Part shown: positions 15,234 to 24,021 of the stretch, one piece after another
How positions within the stretch are numbered: the first letter of the stretch is position 1
How the letters are laid out: every line of letters starts with the position of its first letter
Assembly: GCF_030271515.1 (NCBI RefSeq)
Contig: NZ_JASCXI010000003.1
Coordinates: 372,001 to 436,000, forward strand
Direction: 5' to 3'
From: Erythrobacter oryzae
GTDB taxonomy: Bacteria; Pseudomonadota; Alphaproteobacteria; Sphingomonadales; Sphingomonadaceae
Length of the DNA stretch: 64,000 bases
The notes under the pieces: generated by a model
The model's database searches: none
What the model saw: only the letters and a program-made list of their open reading frames with translations
What the model was told of the DNA's origin: nothing
Program-made: the position numbers and the translations under genes

Positions 15234-16598
15234 ATGAAAATCGCCGCCTTCCTGCGTAGCGCCGCGCTGGTCACCTCGGTCGCGCTGATCCCCGCCACCA
15301 CCGCCACCATGGCCCAGGTCGATGGCCGCGCCTCGCCCGAGTTCGCCAAGCTCTTCGCGGTGTTCCAGCGGGTCAAGGCGAGCTATGTCGAGCCGGTCGA
15401 TGACGAGACGCTGATCCGCGGCGCGATCGACGGGATGCTGGCCGCGCTCGATCCGCATTCGGCCTATCTCGACGGCGGCGATCTCCAGCGGCTGGAGACG
15501 ATGATCGACGGGCAGTATTCGGGCCTCGGCCTGTCGGTGGTGATGCAGGACGGGGCGGTCAAGGTCGTCTCGCCCTTCCGCGGCAGCCCGGCCGAAGCGG
15601 CGGGCATCAAGGCCGGCGACTTCATCACGCACCTCAACGGCAAGCTGATCGTCGACACCAAGCTCGACGACGCGGTCGCGCAGATGCGCGGGCCCAAGGG
15701 CACCTCGATCCGCCTCACCATCTTCCGCCAGGGCCGCGACGAGCCGCTCGAAGTCGATGTCACCCGCGGGGTGATCGAGCTCGAGCCGGTCACCTCCGAG
15801 TTGCTGCCCGGCAATATCGCGGTGATCAGCGTCAACGAATTCTCGGCCAATGTCGGCGCGGATGTCTTCGCCGAGTGGCAGGCGCTCAAGAAGAAGGCCT
15901 CCGGCGGGCGCCTCAGCGGGCTGGTGCTCGACCTGCGCAACAACCCCGGCGGGAGCCTCGACGAATCGGTCGCGCTCTCCGACCTGTTCCTCACCGACGG
16001 GCGGATCGTCAGCCAGCGCGGCCGCGCGCGGGGCGAGACGATGCTCTACGATGCCGAGACCGTCTATCGCGGTGACATGGCCGAGGGCGTGCCGATGATC
16101 GTGCTGATCAACGCGGGCTCTGCCTCGGCTTCCGAGATCGTCGCGGGCGCGCTGCAGGATCACCGCCGCGCGCTGATCATGGGCGAGAGGAGCTTCGGCA
16201 AGGGCTCGGTCCAGTCGCTGCTGCCGCTCGGCAAGGACGCCGCGCTCAAGCTGACGACCGCGCGCTACTATACCCCCTCGGGCCGTTCGGTGCAGGAGGG
16301 CGGGATCAAGCCCGACATCGCCGTGCCGCAGATTTCCGACCCCGATTACATGCTGCGCATGAAGTACCAGACCCGCGAGAGCGACCTGCGCGGCCACCTC
16401 ATCAACGAGCTCGGTATGAAGGACGAGGAGATGGAGGGCGACAAGATCGCCGATCCGCGCTTCCAGCTCACCGCCGCGCAGCTCGAGGCGCAGGGGATCA
16501 AGGACTTCCAGCTGAACTACGCCGCCGACACCCTGCGCCGCACGACCAAGAGCACCGTCGCGCTCCGCCCCGGCACCCAGCGCGCCGCCAAACCCTGA
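15234..16598 (+). CDS. ctpA: C-terminal processing protease, S41 family
   Basis: A 454-residue periplasmic serine protease. Seen: a signal peptide (1-28, ending TMAQ), an N-terminal helical part (about 35-90), a PDZ domain (about 95-180) and the S41 core with the catalytic serine in NAGSASASEIVAGAL (near 295) and the lysine in GERSFGKGSVQS (near 320). It trims C-termini of periplasmic proteins and, in related bacteria, peptidoglycan hydrolases or lipoproteins, which fits the EnvC-like neighbour. AAAGGAG lies 13 bases before the ATG, a long spacing. A 132-base gap upstream holds an ACGCCA/TGGCGT inverted repeat (15162-15182), so it may have its own promoter. Confidence 0.95.
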   Translation: MKIAAFLRSAALVTSVALIPATTATMAQVDGRASPEFAKLFAVFQRVKASYVEPVDDETLIRGAIDGMLAALDPHSAYLDGGDLQRLETMIDGQYSGLGLSVVMQDGAVKVVSPFRGSPAEAAGIKAGDFITHLNGKLIVDTKLDDAVAQMRGPKGTSIRLTIFRQGRDEPLEVDVTRGVIELEPVTSELLPGNIAVISVNEFSANVGADVFAEWQALKKKASGGRLSGLVLDLRNNPGGSLDESVALSDLFLTDGRIVSQRGRARGETMLYDAETVYRGDMAEGVPMIVLINAGSASASEIVAGALQDHRRALIMGERSFGKGSVQSLLPLGKDAALKLTTARYYTPSGRSVQEGGIKPDIAVPQISDPDYMLRMKYQTRESDLRGHLINELGMKDEEMEGDKIADPRFQLTAAQLEAQGIKDFQLNYAADTLRRTTKSTVALRPGTQRAAKP

Positions 16599-16608
16599 GG
16601 CCCTAGCG

Positions 16609-17061
16609 ATGGACAATCTGGCGAAAGCCCGCGCGCTTGCCGTGCTGGTGCCCGCTGCGCTGCTCGGCGGGGCCTATGTGTCGCAATACGGTTTCGGGCT
16701 CTACCCTTGCGAGATGTGCTGGTGGCAGCGCTATCCGCATTTCGTGGCGGTGGCGCTCGGCCTTGCGGCCTTCGCGATCAAGCCCGCCGCGCGCCCGCTG
16801 GTGCTGCTGGCGGGGCTGGCGATCCTCGTCTCGGGCGGCATCGGGCTGTTTCACGCAGGGGTGGAGTATGGCTGGTGGGAGGGCATCACCGATTGCACCG
16901 CCCACGCGCCCACCGGCTCGGCCTTCGACTTCGCCAGCCCGGTCGTGCCCTGCGACGTGCCGCAATGGAAGCTGTGGGGGGTGAGCCTTGCGGGCTTCAA
17001 TTTCCTCTTCTCCGGGCTTGGCGGTGCAGCCCTGGTGGCGCTGGCTGCGTATCGGAAGTAA
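16609..17061 (+). CDS. dsbB: Disulfide bond formation protein B
   Basis: A 150-residue four-helix inner-membrane protein that passes electrons from DsbA to quinone. Seen: the first redox pair in CEMCWWQRYPH (Cys34/Cys37), helices near 8-26, 42-60, 63-82 and 128-147, and a second periplasmic cysteine pair (near 97 and 117) in the loop with TGSAFDFASPVVPC. It starts 10 bases after the ctpA stop and is followed by coq7, so the block may be one transcript. Confidence 0.93.
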   Translation: MDNLAKARALAVLVPAALLGGAYVSQYGFGLYPCEMCWWQRYPHFVAVALGLAAFAIKPAARPLVLLAGLAILVSGGIGLFHAGVEYGWWEGITDCTAHAPTGSAFDFASPVVPCDVPQWKLWGVSLAGFNFLFSGLGGAALVALAAYRK

Positions 17062-17083
17062 GACCCTCCCGAAGGAGCCGACC

Positions 17084-17605
17084 ATGGACCGCAAAGACCT
17101 CCACCGTATGATCCGCGTCGACCAGGCCGGGGAATTCGGCGCGACCCGCATCTATGAAGGCCAGCTCGCCGTGATGGGCGACCGCGGGCCGCACTCGGCC
17201 GAAATCCGCCACATGGCCGCGCAGGAGGCAGAGCACCGCAAGAAGTTCGACGCCCTGCTCGCACGCCGCGGGGTGCGCCCGACCGCGCTCCATCCCTTCT
17301 GGTCGGCGGCCGGCTATGCGCTGGGCGCGGGCACGGCGCTGCTCGGGCCCGAGGCGGCGATGGCCTGCACCGCCGCGGTCGAGACCGAGATCGACAAGCA
17401 CTATTCCGACCAGCTCGACGCGCTCGAAGCCTCGGGCGCCGATCCCGAACTTGCCGCAATGATCGCCGAATTCCGCGAGGAAGAGCGCGAACATCGCGAC
17501 GCCGCCCTCGCCAACGGTGCCGAGCGCGCCCCGGCCTATCCGCTGCTGGCGGGGGCGATCCGGCTGGGGTGCCGGATTGCGATCCGGATCAGCGAAAGGG
17601 TCTAG
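17084..17605 (+). CDS. coq7: COQ7-type demethoxyubiquinone hydroxylase
   Basis: A 173-residue di-iron monooxygenase that carries out the C6 hydroxylation in ubiquinone synthesis at the inner membrane. Seen: RVDQAGEFGATRIYEGQ with the first iron-binding Glu, two E-x-x-H motifs (EAEH in the first half, EEREH in the second) and the mid-membrane amphipathic segment FWSAAGYALGAGTALLGPEAA. AAGGAG precedes the ATG. It is compact and normal for the family. Confidence 0.95.
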   Translation: MDRKDLHRMIRVDQAGEFGATRIYEGQLAVMGDRGPHSAEIRHMAAQEAEHRKKFDALLARRGVRPTALHPFWSAAGYALGAGTALLGPEAAMACTAAVETEIDKHYSDQLDALEASGADPELAAMIAEFREEEREHRDAALANGAERAPAYPLLAGAIRLGCRIAIRISERV

Positions 17606-17637
17606 GTTGGCGTAGCCTCCGCGGAGTCCTTGTCTGC

Positions 17638-17741
17638 GTCCGCGCCTCCGCGCGGACGTCCTCGGTGCTGTTCCTCCACTGCGCTTCGCTCCGTTCCGGG
17701 CACCTGCGGCTCGCGCGCGTGCGCTCGCGGCCCTTCGGGCC
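17638..17741 (+). repeat. Modular hairpin repeat, copy C
   Basis: Hairpin GTCCGCGC (17638-17645), loop CTCC, GCGCGGAC (17650-17657), then GTCCTCGGTGCT, a variable stretch, the block CACCTGCGGCTCGCGCGCG, and GGCCC-TTC-GGGCC at the end (17729-17741). It sits in the 378-base gap 17606-17983 between coq7 and the exported protein. The rest of that gap holds two plain hairpins and no gene that I can support. Confidence 0.8.
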
Positions 17742-17772
17742 GTTTCCTGTGCCCCTCAGCATCGTAGCGCTT

Positions 17773-17841
17773 GCCCCCTTTTTCTTCGGGGGCACTGCGC
17801 CCGCGCTCCCCTCCCCTTGCGGGAGGGGTTGGGGGAGGGGG
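17773..17841. repeat. Two hairpins including a CCCCTCCC-type palindrome
   Basis: GCCCCC/GGGGGC (17773-17793) is followed by CCCCTCCC/GGGAGGGG (17809-17828) and a G-rich tail like that after the acyl-CoA ligase. It belongs to the second repeat family seen near 8.9 and 23.9 kb. It may act as a terminator for the coq7 transcript. Confidence 0.55.
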
Positions 17842-17983
17842 CGCAGCGCTCGCCGCTTTTGTCCGCGCTTGCCGCCTTGTGCCCCCTTCACCCTCGGTTC
17901 AGCCCCTCGGGCCTAGACAAACCCTCTCGCATGGGGGCATGGCTGCTGTCTCGCCGCCGCGCGACACAGAGGACACCTGCACC

Positions 17984-18532
17984 ATGAAGCGCCTGCTCGC
18001 CCCCGCCGCTCTCGCCCTGCTCGCCTCCGCCGCGAGCCCCGCCGCCGCCCAGAGCGCGGACGAGAAGATCAACATGGTGATCGCCTACTCCGCCGACGAA
18101 TGCCCCGTCGCCCAGCCCGGCGAGGTCGTGGTCTGCGAGATCCTCGTCGAGGAGGAGCGCTACCGCATCCCCTCCAACCTTCGCTACAGCGACGACCCCG
18201 CCAATGTCGCCCGCGCGCGGCAGGTCGAGGAGATCAAGTATGTCGGCGATTTCGGCACCATGAGCTGCTCGCCCGCCGGGGCCGGCGGCTTCACCGGCTG
18301 CAACCAGAAATTTGTCGAGGCCGCCTACAAGGACAAGTCGGAAGCCGACGCCGTCCGCTTCGGCCAGCTGATCGAGAAGGCGCGCCAGGAACGCCTCTCC
18401 ACCATCGACGCCGAAGCCGCCGCCGAGCAGGAACGCGTCGAGATGATCGAGCGCGAATATATGCAGCGGCTCGAGCGCGAGCGTCAGGCCGAACCCCCCG
18501 GCGAAGGCCAGCTCCCCCCGCCGCCGAAGTAA
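17984..18532 (+). CDS. Exported protein of unknown function
   Basis: A 182-residue protein that I do not recognise. A clear signal peptide (MKRLLAPAALALLASAASPAAAQ) puts it in the periplasm. Four cysteines (ECPVAQ, VVCEI, MSCSP, TGCNQ) could form two disulfides, which fits the dsbB gene nearby but proves nothing. The C-terminal third is a Glu/Arg-rich helix, then GQLPPPPK. It converges on the epimerase gene with a three-base gap. Its length and layout suggest a lineage-specific conserved hypothetical. Confidence 0.75.
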   Translation: MKRLLAPAALALLASAASPAAAQSADEKINMVIAYSADECPVAQPGEVVVCEILVEEERYRIPSNLRYSDDPANVARARQVEEIKYVGDFGTMSCSPAGAGGFTGCNQKFVEAAYKDKSEADAVRFGQLIEKARQERLSTIDAEAAAEQERVEMIEREYMQRLERERQAEPPGEGQLPPPPK

Positions 18533-18535
18533 GGC

Positions 18536-19549
18536 TCAGACCCGGTAATACTCCCGGTACCACGCCACGAACTTCGCCACGCCCTCGCGGAACGGGGTCT
18601 GCGGGGCGTAGCCGGTGAGCGCTTTCAGGAGCGCGGCATCGGCCCAGGTCGCGGGCACGTCGCCCGGCTGGATCGGTAGGTAGTTGCGGATCGCCGCGCG
18701 CCCGCATTCCGCCTCGATCGCCTCGACGAAATCGAGGAGCCGCACCTTGTCGCCATTACCGATATTGACCACCCGGAACGGCGCGACGGGCGAGAGGCTG
18801 TCGCCTTCGAGGATCGCCTCGGGCGTCTCGGGCCGCACCGGGGCGGCGTCGATCAGCAGGCGGATGCCGCGCACCAGATCGGCGACATAGGTGAAGTCGC
18901 GGTACATCTCGCCGGCGTTGTAAATGTCGATCGGCGTGCCTTCGAGGATCCCGCGGGTGAACTTGAACAGCGCCATGTCGGGCCGCCCCCACGGGCCAAA
19001 GACGGTGAAGAACCGGAACATCGTCACCGGCAGCGTCCACAGATGGGCATAGGAATGCGCCATCGCCTCGTTCGCCTTCTTGGTCGCGGCGTAGAGGGTG
19101 AGCGGCGTGTCGACCTTCATCCCCTCGTGGAACGGCATCGCGGTCTCTGCCCCGTAGACCGACGAGGTCGAGGCCATCAGCAGATGATCCACGCCAAGCT
19201 CGCGCGCGCATTCCATCACGTTGAAGGCGCCGACGAGATTCGCGTCGATATAGGCGCGCGGGTTCTCGAGGCTGTAGCGCACCCCCGCCTGCGCGGCGAG
19301 GTGGACGATCACATCGGGCTTCTCGGCCAGCGCCAGCGCGCGCAATGTCTCGAAATCCTCCAGCAGGCCTTCCACGCAGCGGAAATGCGGGTGCTGGAGC
19401 AGCATCTGGTGCCGCCGCTGCTTGAGCCGCACGTCGTAGTAGTCGGTCATCCCGTCATAGCCGACGACGCGGAAACCCTCCTCCAGCAGCAATTGCGAGA
19501 GGTGGTAGCCGATGAACCCGGCCGATCCGGTGACGAGAACGGTGCGCAT
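18536..19549 (-). CDS. NAD-dependent sugar epimerase, UDP-glucuronate 4-epimerase type
   Basis: A 337-residue extended short-chain dehydrogenase. Seen: the NAD motif GSAGFIGYHL (7-16), DYYDVRLKQRR, HLAAQAGVRYSLENP, Ser/Tyr/Lys catalysis with STSSVYG and YAATKKANE, and RFFTVFGPWGRPDMA. This combination is typical of UDP-glucuronate/galacturonate epimerases that supply GalUA for capsule or LPS. It converges with the exported-protein gene and lies 25 bases downstream of fabI on the same strand. Confidence 0.9.
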   Translation of the reverse strand: MRTVLVTGSAGFIGYHLSQLLLEEGFRVVGYDGMTDYYDVRLKQRRHQMLLQHPHFRCVEGLLEDFETLRALALAEKPDVIVHLAAQAGVRYSLENPRAYIDANLVGAFNVMECARELGVDHLLMASTSSVYGAETAMPFHEGMKVDTPLTLYAATKKANEAMAHSYAHLWTLPVTMFRFFTVFGPWGRPDMALFKFTRGILEGTPIDIYNAGEMYRDFTYVADLVRGIRLLIDAAPVRPETPEAILEGDSLSPVAPFRVVNIGNGDKVRLLDFVEAIEAECGRAAIRNYLPIQPGDVPATWADAALLKALTGYAPQTPFREGVAKFVAWYREYYRV

Positions 19550-19574
19550 GGCCGGGGCTCTTACGCGCCAGCCC

Positions 19575-20381
19575 TTAAGAAAGGGCGATATCCGGCGCGT
19601 CTTCCTGCTTCATGCCGACCACGTGATAGCCTGCATCGACATGGTGCGTCTCCCCCGTCACGCCCGAGGACAGGTCGGAAAGCAGATAGAGCCCCGCCCC
19701 GCCGACGTCCTCGATGGTGACATTGCGGCGCAGCGGCGAATTGTATTCGTTCCACTTGAGGATGTAGCGGAAGTCGCCGATCCCGCTCGCCGCCAGCGTC
19801 TTGATCGGCCCCGCGCTGATCGCGTTGACGCGGATGCCACGCGGGCCGAGGTCGTTGGCGAGATACTTCACGCTGGTCTCGAGCGCCGCCTTGGCGACGC
19901 CCATCACGTTGTAATGCGGCACGACCTTCTCGGCGCCGTAATAGGACAGCGTCAGGATCGCGCCCCCGCTCTCGGGCATCATCGCGCTCGCCCGCTGGGC
20001 GATGGCGACCAGCGAATAGGCCGAGATGTTCATGGTGTTGAGGAAGTTGTCGAGGCTGGTGTCGACATATTTCCCGCGCAGCTCGTTCTTGTCCGAATAG
20101 CCGATCGCGTGGACCACGAAGTCGATCGAGTCCCACCGCTCCTTCAGCGCCGCGAAGGCGGCGTCGAGCGATTCCATCTTGGAAACGTCGCATTCGAAGG
20201 TGAAATCGCTGCCCAGTTCCGCCGCGAGCGGGATCACCCGCTTGGCGAGCGCATCGCCCTGATAGGAGAAGGCCAGCTCCGCCCCCTGCTCGGCAAGCTT
20301 CTTCGCAATGCCCCAGGCGAGCGACTTGTCATTGGCGAGCCCCATGATCAGCCCGCGCTTGCCGTTCATCAGTCCAGTCAT
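19575..20381 (-). CDS. fabI: Enoyl-[acyl-carrier-protein] reductase (NADH)
   Basis: A 268-residue enzyme for the last step of each fatty-acid elongation cycle. Seen: GLANDKSLAWGIAKKLAEQG, the active-site Y-x-x-M-x-x-x-K in YNVMGVAKA, and RVNAISAGPIKTLAASGI. Length and motifs are standard for the triclosan-sensitive FabI class. The ATG at 20381 shares its A with the stop of the upstream YihY-like gene (TGATG), so translation is coupled. The stretch NELRGKYVDTSLDNFLNTMN also fits the family. Confidence 0.97.
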   Translation of the reverse strand: MTGLMNGKRGLIMGLANDKSLAWGIAKKLAEQGAELAFSYQGDALAKRVIPLAAELGSDFTFECDVSKMESLDAAFAALKERWDSIDFVVHAIGYSDKNELRGKYVDTSLDNFLNTMNISAYSLVAIAQRASAMMPESGGAILTLSYYGAEKVVPHYNVMGVAKAALETSVKYLANDLGPRGIRVNAISAGPIKTLAASGIGDFRYILKWNEYNSPLRRNVTIEDVGGAGLYLLSDLSSGVTGETHHVDAGYHVVGMKQEDAPDIALS

Positions 20382-21268
20382 CAAGCCGTCTCCGTGCCTG
20401 CGTCTTTCGGGGTCAGGTCCCGTCCTTCGAGCGCGAGTGCCGCGTTCAATTCGGCGCCGATAACGAGGCCGAGGCCGACAAGCCAGAAAAACAGCAGCGT
20501 CACCATCGCGCCGGCAAGGCTGCCGTAGGTAAGGTCATAGGTGAAGACGCTGCGCAGCACCACCGGCAGCGCGGCGGCGACGGCCAGCCACCACACCGCG
20601 GTGAACAGCGCGCCGGGCCACTTGGGAAAGCGGCGGCCGCGGAAGGCGGGCGGGGTGAGGGTGATGAACAGCACGAACAGCGATCCCCACAGGCCCAGCG
20701 CGGGCACGATGCGCGAGAGTTGGAGGGTGCCGATCCATTCGCCCAGCTGCGGGAAGGCGGCGAGGATCACCTGCTGCGCCCCGCCGATCGCCACCTGCGC
20801 GAACAGCGAGAGCATCAGCAGCACCACCGCGCCGAGGATCAGCCCGGCCGACAGCAGCCGGGTCTTCCAGAACGCCCGCTGGCTCCGCGCACCATAGGCG
20901 CGGCGCAGGATGTCGCGGATCGTCTCGATCAGGCTCGACACGGTCCAAAGCCCGACCGCGCCGCCCGCCCACAGCAGCCAGCCCGAGCGCGCATAGACCA
21001 CATCCTCGGCCACCGGCACGATCGTCGCCGCGACCGAATCGGGCAGCGCCAGCGCGACCGAGCGGATCATCGCCTCGGCATTCTCGCGCCCGCCGATCAG
21101 ATCGAACAGCGCCGCGCCGAGGATGAAGAAGGGGAAAATCGACAGCATCCCGAGATAGGCGAGATTGCCCGCGTGGATGAAGCCGTCGTTGAAGGTGTCG
21201 GTCGCGACGGCCTTGACCACCGCCCAGATCCGGGCCGGCGGGGAGGGGGGAGGGGTGGTGCTCGGCAC
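20381..21268 (-). CDS. YihY/BrkB family inner-membrane protein
   Basis: A 295-residue polytopic protein with about six membrane helices, clearest at GWLLWAGGAVGLWTVSSLI, LLSAGLILGAVVLLMLSL, LGLWGSLFVLFITLT, FTAVWWLAVAAALPVVL and GAMVTLLFFWLVGLGLVIGA. The family signature AGNLAYLGMLSIFPFFIL is present. Members were once called ribonuclease BN in error; the true role is unclear (transport or envelope). It starts with GTG at 21268 and overlaps fabI by one base. Confidence 0.9.
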   Translation of the reverse strand: MPSTTPPPSPPARIWAVVKAVATDTFNDGFIHAGNLAYLGMLSIFPFFILGAALFDLIGGRENAEAMIRSVALALPDSVAATIVPVAEDVVYARSGWLLWAGGAVGLWTVSSLIETIRDILRRAYGARSQRAFWKTRLLSAGLILGAVVLLMLSLFAQVAIGGAQQVILAAFPQLGEWIGTLQLSRIVPALGLWGSLFVLFITLTPPAFRGRRFPKWPGALFTAVWWLAVAAALPVVLRSVFTYDLTYGSLAGAMVTLLFFWLVGLGLVIGAELNAALALEGRDLTPKDAGTETA

Positions 21269-21286
21269 GCGGTTGCTCGCCCGGGC

Positions 21287-22267
21287 CTAAAGCCCGAACT
21301 TCTCCCGCGGGCGCGCCGGATCGATCCAGTTCTCGAGCCTCGCCTCGAGCGCCGCGAGATCGGCGGGGAGCTGGATCTCGATCGTCACCAGCTGGTCGCC
21401 GCGTTCGGGCTTGCCCTCGATCACCTTGCCGTTCTTGCGCGTCCAGCCCTTGCCCGCGAGGCGCATCACCGTCCCGCTCGAGGTGCCCGGCTTGATCGTC
21501 AGCATCACCGCGCCGTCCACGGTGGGGCATTTGACCTTGGCGCCGCGCACCGCCTCGTCGAGCGTGACCGGCAGGTCCATGCGGATATTGTCGCCCTCGC
21601 GCCGGAAGAAGGGGTGGGGGCCGACCTCGACCATCACGATCCCGTCGCCATTGCCGCCGGTGCCGGGATGGCCCTTGTCCTTGAGCCGCATCACCGTGCC
21701 GTCCTCGACGCCCGCGGGGAGCTTGAGGTTGATCGCCTTGCCGTCGGCGAGGGTAATGCGTTGGTCGCGACCGGCGGCCGCATCGACGAAGGGCACCGCG
21801 AGCCGGTACTGGATGTCCGCCCCGCGCCTAGGCGGCGGCGGCGGAGGCTGGCGGCCGAAGCCGCGCTTGGCCTGCTGGTTCTTGCGCCCGCCGAACAGCC
21901 CCTCGAACAGGTCGCCGAGATCGACGTCGTCCGCCCCGAAGCCCTCGAACCCGGGCCCGCCCGGACCGCCGCCGGGGCCTGCCCCGTAGGTGCCGCCCCG
22001 GCCATAGCCCGGCCGTCCGCCCATCCCTGCAAAGGGGTTGGCGGGGTTGCCGTCCGCGTCGATCTCGCCGCGGTCATATTGCGCGCGCTTGGCCTTGTCC
22101 GACAGCAGGTCATAGGCCCGCGTCACCTCGGAGAACTTCTCCGCGGCCTTGGGATTGTCCTTGTTGCGATCGGGATGGAGCTCCTTCGCCAGCTTGCGAT
22201 AGGCGCTCTTGATGTCGGCCTCGGAGGCCGTGCGGGGGATCCCGAGCGTGGCGTAAAGGTCGCGCAT
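21287..22267 (-). CDS. DnaJ/CbpA-type J-domain cochaperone
   Basis: A 326-residue class II Hsp40. Seen: a J domain (2-70) with the HPD motif in ELHPDRN, a Gly/Phe-rich region (about 75-135), a Pro run near 145, and two substrate-binding beta domains (about 150-325). There is no zinc finger (no CxxCxGxG), which separates it from DnaJ proper. It stimulates DnaK ATPase activity and passes clients to it. It precedes the YihY-like gene on the same strand and diverges from pdxH. Confidence 0.93.
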   Translation of the reverse strand: MRDLYATLGIPRTASEADIKSAYRKLAKELHPDRNKDNPKAAEKFSEVTRAYDLLSDKAKRAQYDRGEIDADGNPANPFAGMGGRPGYGRGGTYGAGPGGGPGGPGFEGFGADDVDLGDLFEGLFGGRKNQQAKRGFGRQPPPPPPRRGADIQYRLAVPFVDAAAGRDQRITLADGKAINLKLPAGVEDGTVMRLKDKGHPGTGGNGDGIVMVEVGPHPFFRREGDNIRMDLPVTLDEAVRGAKVKCPTVDGAVMLTIKPGTSSGTVMRLAGKGWTRKNGKVIEGKPERGDQLVTIEIQLPADLAALEARLENWIDPARPREKFGL

Positions 22268-22409
22268 GGTGAGTTAGCTAGGTGAGACAGTCGCCATGCG
22301 CAAGCGGGGACCCTTGTCGGCGGAAAACCAAAGTTAAGCATATGCGCCTTTCGCTGGCGGGCGCGCGTAACTATGTGGCGGAGCCTGAAGCTTCCCGAGG
22401 AGCCCCACA

Positions 22410-23066
22410 ATGTCCGATCCCGTCCCGCTCGACGATGCCCAGCTGGCCGATAGCGTGCTGCCTGCGGGCGCCGATCCTTTCGTGCTGTTCGAGGAATGGT
22501 TCGCCGCCGCGCAGGTGGGTGAATTGAACGATCCCAACGCGATGGCGCTCGCCACCGCCACGCCGGAGGGCGCGCCCTCGGTGCGGATGGTGCTCTTGAA
22601 GGGGCACGGCAAGGGCGAGATCGCCGGGGGCGGCTTCACCTTTTTCACCAATGCCGAGAGCCGCAAGGGCGGCCAGATCCGCGCCAACATGCAGGCCGCG
22701 CTGCTGTTCCACTGGAAGAGCCTGCGCCGCCAGATCCGGATCGAGGGCCCGCTCACCGAAGTCTCGCCCGAGCGCGCCGACGCCTATTTCCACTCGCGCC
22801 CCTACAAGAGCCAGGTCGGCAGCGCCGCCAGCGACCAGTCGCGCCCGCTGCCCGAGCGGCAGGCCTATATCGACCGGGTGCAGGCCATCTGGGCCGAGCA
22901 CGAGGCGGCGGGCAAGGTGCCGCGCCCGCCGCACTGGACAGGTTTCACTTTGTCCCCGCAAAGAATCGAATTCTGGATCGATCGCGACAACCGGCTGCAT
23001 GATCGCCGCGAATTCGTCCGCTCCGGCCCCGACGCGCCGTGGTCGGATACGCTGCTTTACCCCTGA
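22410..23066 (+). CDS. pdxH: Pyridoxine/pyridoxamine 5'-phosphate oxidase
   Basis: A 218-residue FMN enzyme that makes pyridoxal 5'-phosphate. Seen: MALATATPEGAPSVRMVLLKG (FMN and substrate binding), SRKGGQIRANMQAALLFHW, QIRIEGPLTEVSPERADAYF, the signature SRPYKSQVGSAASDQSRPL, and the C-terminal RIEFWIDRDNRLHDR. Length is standard. It diverges from the DnaJ-like gene. The phzF-like gene starts 13 bases downstream. Confidence 0.97.
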   Translation: MSDPVPLDDAQLADSVLPAGADPFVLFEEWFAAAQVGELNDPNAMALATATPEGAPSVRMVLLKGHGKGEIAGGGFTFFTNAESRKGGQIRANMQAALLFHWKSLRRQIRIEGPLTEVSPERADAYFHSRPYKSQVGSAASDQSRPLPERQAYIDRVQAIWAEHEAAGKVPRPPHWTGFTLSPQRIEFWIDRDNRLHDRREFVRSGPDAPWSDTLLYP

Positions 23067-23079
23067 GGAACCTTCGCAA

Positions 23080-23874
23080 ATGCCGCAGAAAATCCCCTAC
23101 TGGCACGTCGATGCCTTCGCCGCGCAACCCTTCGGCGGGAACCAGGCGGCGGTGATGGTGCTCGAGGAATGGCTGCCCGACGATGTGTTGGTGAAGATCG
23201 GGGGCGAGAACCTCTTTGCCGAAACCGCCTTTGTGGTGCGCGACACGACCGGGGAGGCCGATTGGGAGCTGCGGTGGTGCACCCCCACCTACGAGATCGC
23301 GCTGTGCGGCCACGCGACGCTGGCGAGCGGGCATATTCTGCTCCAGCGCGACGGGGGCGAGCGCATCACCTTCCGCACGCGCAAATCCGGCATTCTCGAT
23401 GTGGTGAAGGTGGGCGATGCCTACGAGCTGGCGCTCCCCGCGATTGCGACCGCGCCGGGCGAATACCCCGAGGCGGTCGCTCTGCTTGGCGCGCAGCCGC
23501 TGGAAGTGTGGCGCAACGAGGGGCGCTACAACGTCTTCCTGTTCGAGAACGAGGCCGCCGTCCGCGCGCTCGATCCCGACATCCGCGGGCTGGGGGCGTT
23601 GGGCACCGACCAGTTCATCTGCACCGCTCCGGGCGACACGACCGACATCGTCAGCCGCGTCTTCGTCCCCGGCGGCGGGGTGGACGAGGATTCGGTCACC
23701 GGCTCGGCCCATGCGGTGCTGACCCCGTTCTGGGCGAGGAAGCTCGGGCGCGAGAGCTTCACCGCTCATCAGGCTTCCACGCGCGGCGGCGATCTGGCGC
23801 TGCGGCTGGATGGGGACCGGGCGTGGCTTGGCGGGCCGTGCGTGACGGTGGTCGAAGGAGCGTTCTACCTTTAG
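23080..23874 (+). CDS. PhzF family isomerase/epimerase-like protein
   Basis: A 264-residue two-domain PhzF fold. Seen: VDAFAAQPFGGNQAAVM at the N-terminus, the catalytic glutamate in NLFAETAFVV, CGHATLASGH, and VDEDSVTGSAHAVLTPFW. The PhzF model enzyme isomerises dihydro-hydroxyanthranilate by acid-base catalysis, but most members have other, unknown substrates; no phenazine genes are here. It probably shares a transcript with pdxH. It ends three bases before an inverted-repeat element. Confidence 0.9.
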   Translation: MPQKIPYWHVDAFAAQPFGGNQAAVMVLEEWLPDDVLVKIGGENLFAETAFVVRDTTGEADWELRWCTPTYEIALCGHATLASGHILLQRDGGERITFRTRKSGILDVVKVGDAYELALPAIATAPGEYPEAVALLGAQPLEVWRNEGRYNVFLFENEAAVRALDPDIRGLGALGTDQFICTAPGDTTDIVSRVFVPGGGVDEDSVTGSAHAVLTPFWARKLGRESFTAHQASTRGGDLALRLDGDRAWLGGPCVTVVEGAFYL

Positions 23875-23876
23875 CT

Positions 23877-24011
23877 CCCCTCCTCTTCAGAGGAGGGGCC
23901 GGGGGTGGTGGCGCGGGCCGAAGGCGCACGCGCGTGCCGCAAGGCACCACCCCGCTGCGACTAACTCCGCTTCGCTCCGCAAGTCTCGCGGCCCTCCTCT
24001 CAAGAGGAGGG
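23877..24011. repeat. Inverted pair of CCCCTCCTCT hairpins between convergent genes
   Basis: The hairpin CCCCTCCTCT/AGAGGAGGGG (23877-23886, 23889-23898) is followed by GCCGGGGGTGG. A matching hairpin CCCTCCTCT/AGAGGAGGG lies at 23992-24011. It is the second repeat family with altered arm sequence. It fills the gap between the converging phzF-like and serine-hydrolase genes and can serve both as terminator. Confidence 0.65.
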
Positions 24012-24021
24012 CGGATTCGCG